DNA from: JBARCX01 sp049794535
GTDB lineage: Bacteria > Pseudomonadota > Gammaproteobacteria > Xanthomonadales > Rhodanobacteraceae
Direction of reading: 5' to 3'
Assembly (NCBI GenBank): GCA_049794535.1
Contig: JBARCX010000049.1
Coordinates: 1 to 5,982 of the forward strand
DNA: 5,982 nt
The notes under the pieces are model-generated. The model ran no database searches. It was not told where the DNA came from and was given only the letters and a program-made list of their open reading frames with translations. Of the stretch, positions 5,630 to 5,982 are shown piece by piece (positions within the stretch are counted from its first letter, which is position 1; each line of letters opens with the position of its first letter). The position numbers and the translations under genes were made by a program.

Positions 5630-5982
5630 CGACCGAACATGGCCTGCATCGCAGCAGCACTCGGCCGTTCGATCACACCTCGCTCGGTGACAATGGCATC
5701 GATCAATTCGGCCGGCGTCACGTCAAACACGGGGTTCCACGCCTCTGCACCATCCACGACAGTGCGTTGACCACCGGTTGCCAGCAACTCGGCAGGATCC
5801 CGCAATTCGATCTCGATCGCTTCGCCATCCGCGGTTGCCATGTCCACCGTCGATGACGGCGCCACCACCATGAACTTCACGCCGTGATGGCGCGCGGTGA
5901 TAGCGAGCTGGTAGGTGCCGATCTTGTTCGCGGTGTCGCCATTGGCGGCGATACGATCGGCACCCACGATGACCCATTGCAC
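5626..5982 (-). CDS. mtnA: S-methyl-5-thioribose-1-phosphate isomerase, C-terminal part (5' end outside window)
   Basis: MtnA converts 5-methylthioribose-1-phosphate to 5-methylthioribulose-1-phosphate, a cytoplasmic step of the methionine salvage pathway. The visible 119 codons, including the stop, begin inside the gene and cover roughly the last third of a family usually near 350 residues. Recognition rests on VGADRIAANGD and NKIGTY (about 6-25 of the visible part), VAPSSTVDMAT (40-50), EIELRDPAEL (57-66) and NPVFDVTPAELI (83-94). The Asp of the GADR motif corresponds to the family's catalytic aspartate; the catalytic cysteine lies outside the window. The GTG at 5982 is an internal valine codon, not a start. 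The end overlaps the gtrA-like gene by 4 bases. The homologous fold is shared with eIF2B-like proteins, but the motifs favour the isomerase. Confidence 0.95.
   Translation of the reverse strand: MQWVIVGADRIAANGDTANKIGTYQLAITARHHGVKFMVVAPSSTVDMATADGEAIEIELRDPAELLATGGQRTVVDGAEAWNPVFDVTPAELIDAIVTERGVIERPSAAAMQAMFGR

Noticed and set aside
5211..5660. 149-codon minus-strand frame overlapping the gtrA-like gene
   Set aside because: It is a shifted frame over the GtrA coding sequence, Cys/Arg/Trp-rich with no membrane pattern; the GtrA frame has the proper motifs and start.

Overview
This window looks like chromosomal DNA of a gammaproteobacterium, most plausibly a member of the Xanthomonadales/Lysobacterales. 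I infer this from the character of GyrA, the gyrA neighbourhood (mtnA next to gyrA) and the moderately GC-rich coding sequence; the genus cannot be fixed from the sequence alone. Every supported gene lies on the minus strand, so in transcription order the window is read from its right end: mtnA (3' part), gtrA-like gene, gyrA, a VirK/YbjX (DUF535) gene, a FecI-like ECF sigma factor, and a FecR-like anti-sigma/sensor (5' part, running off the left edge).

Right part (about 5080-5982). The C-terminal third of methylthioribose-1-phosphate isomerase (methionine salvage) is followed by a small four-helix GtrA-family membrane protein. The two overlap by 4 bases (ATGA). An AT-rich gap of about 140 bases then carries a candidate gyrA promoter and leader.

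Middle (2447-5080). A complete gyrA encodes an 877-residue gyrase A subunit with the catalytic Arg-Tyr pair, the intercalating Ile, the GyrA box and an acidic C-terminal tail. The quinolone-binding position 83 is Ala instead of Ser. A symmetric GC-rich hairpin with a T-run sits 33 bases beyond the stop codon and ends the gyrA transcript.

Left part (1-2232). Three tightly packed genes form what appears to be one transcription unit: a VirK/YbjX-family protein, an ECF sigma factor whose GTG start overlaps the upstream stop by 13 bases, and a FecR-like regulator whose ATG overlaps the sigma stop by 4 bases. FecI/FecR pairs normally perform cell-surface signalling with a TonB-dependent receptor, which would be expected just beyond the left edge. 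The DUF535 gene as first member of such a unit is the most unusual arrangement here. The 214-base gap upstream of it contains the gyrA terminator and a 16-base palindrome suitable for an operator.

No tRNA, rRNA, CRISPR array, insertion sequence or prophage trace was seen. No gene-free stretch exceeds 300 bases.
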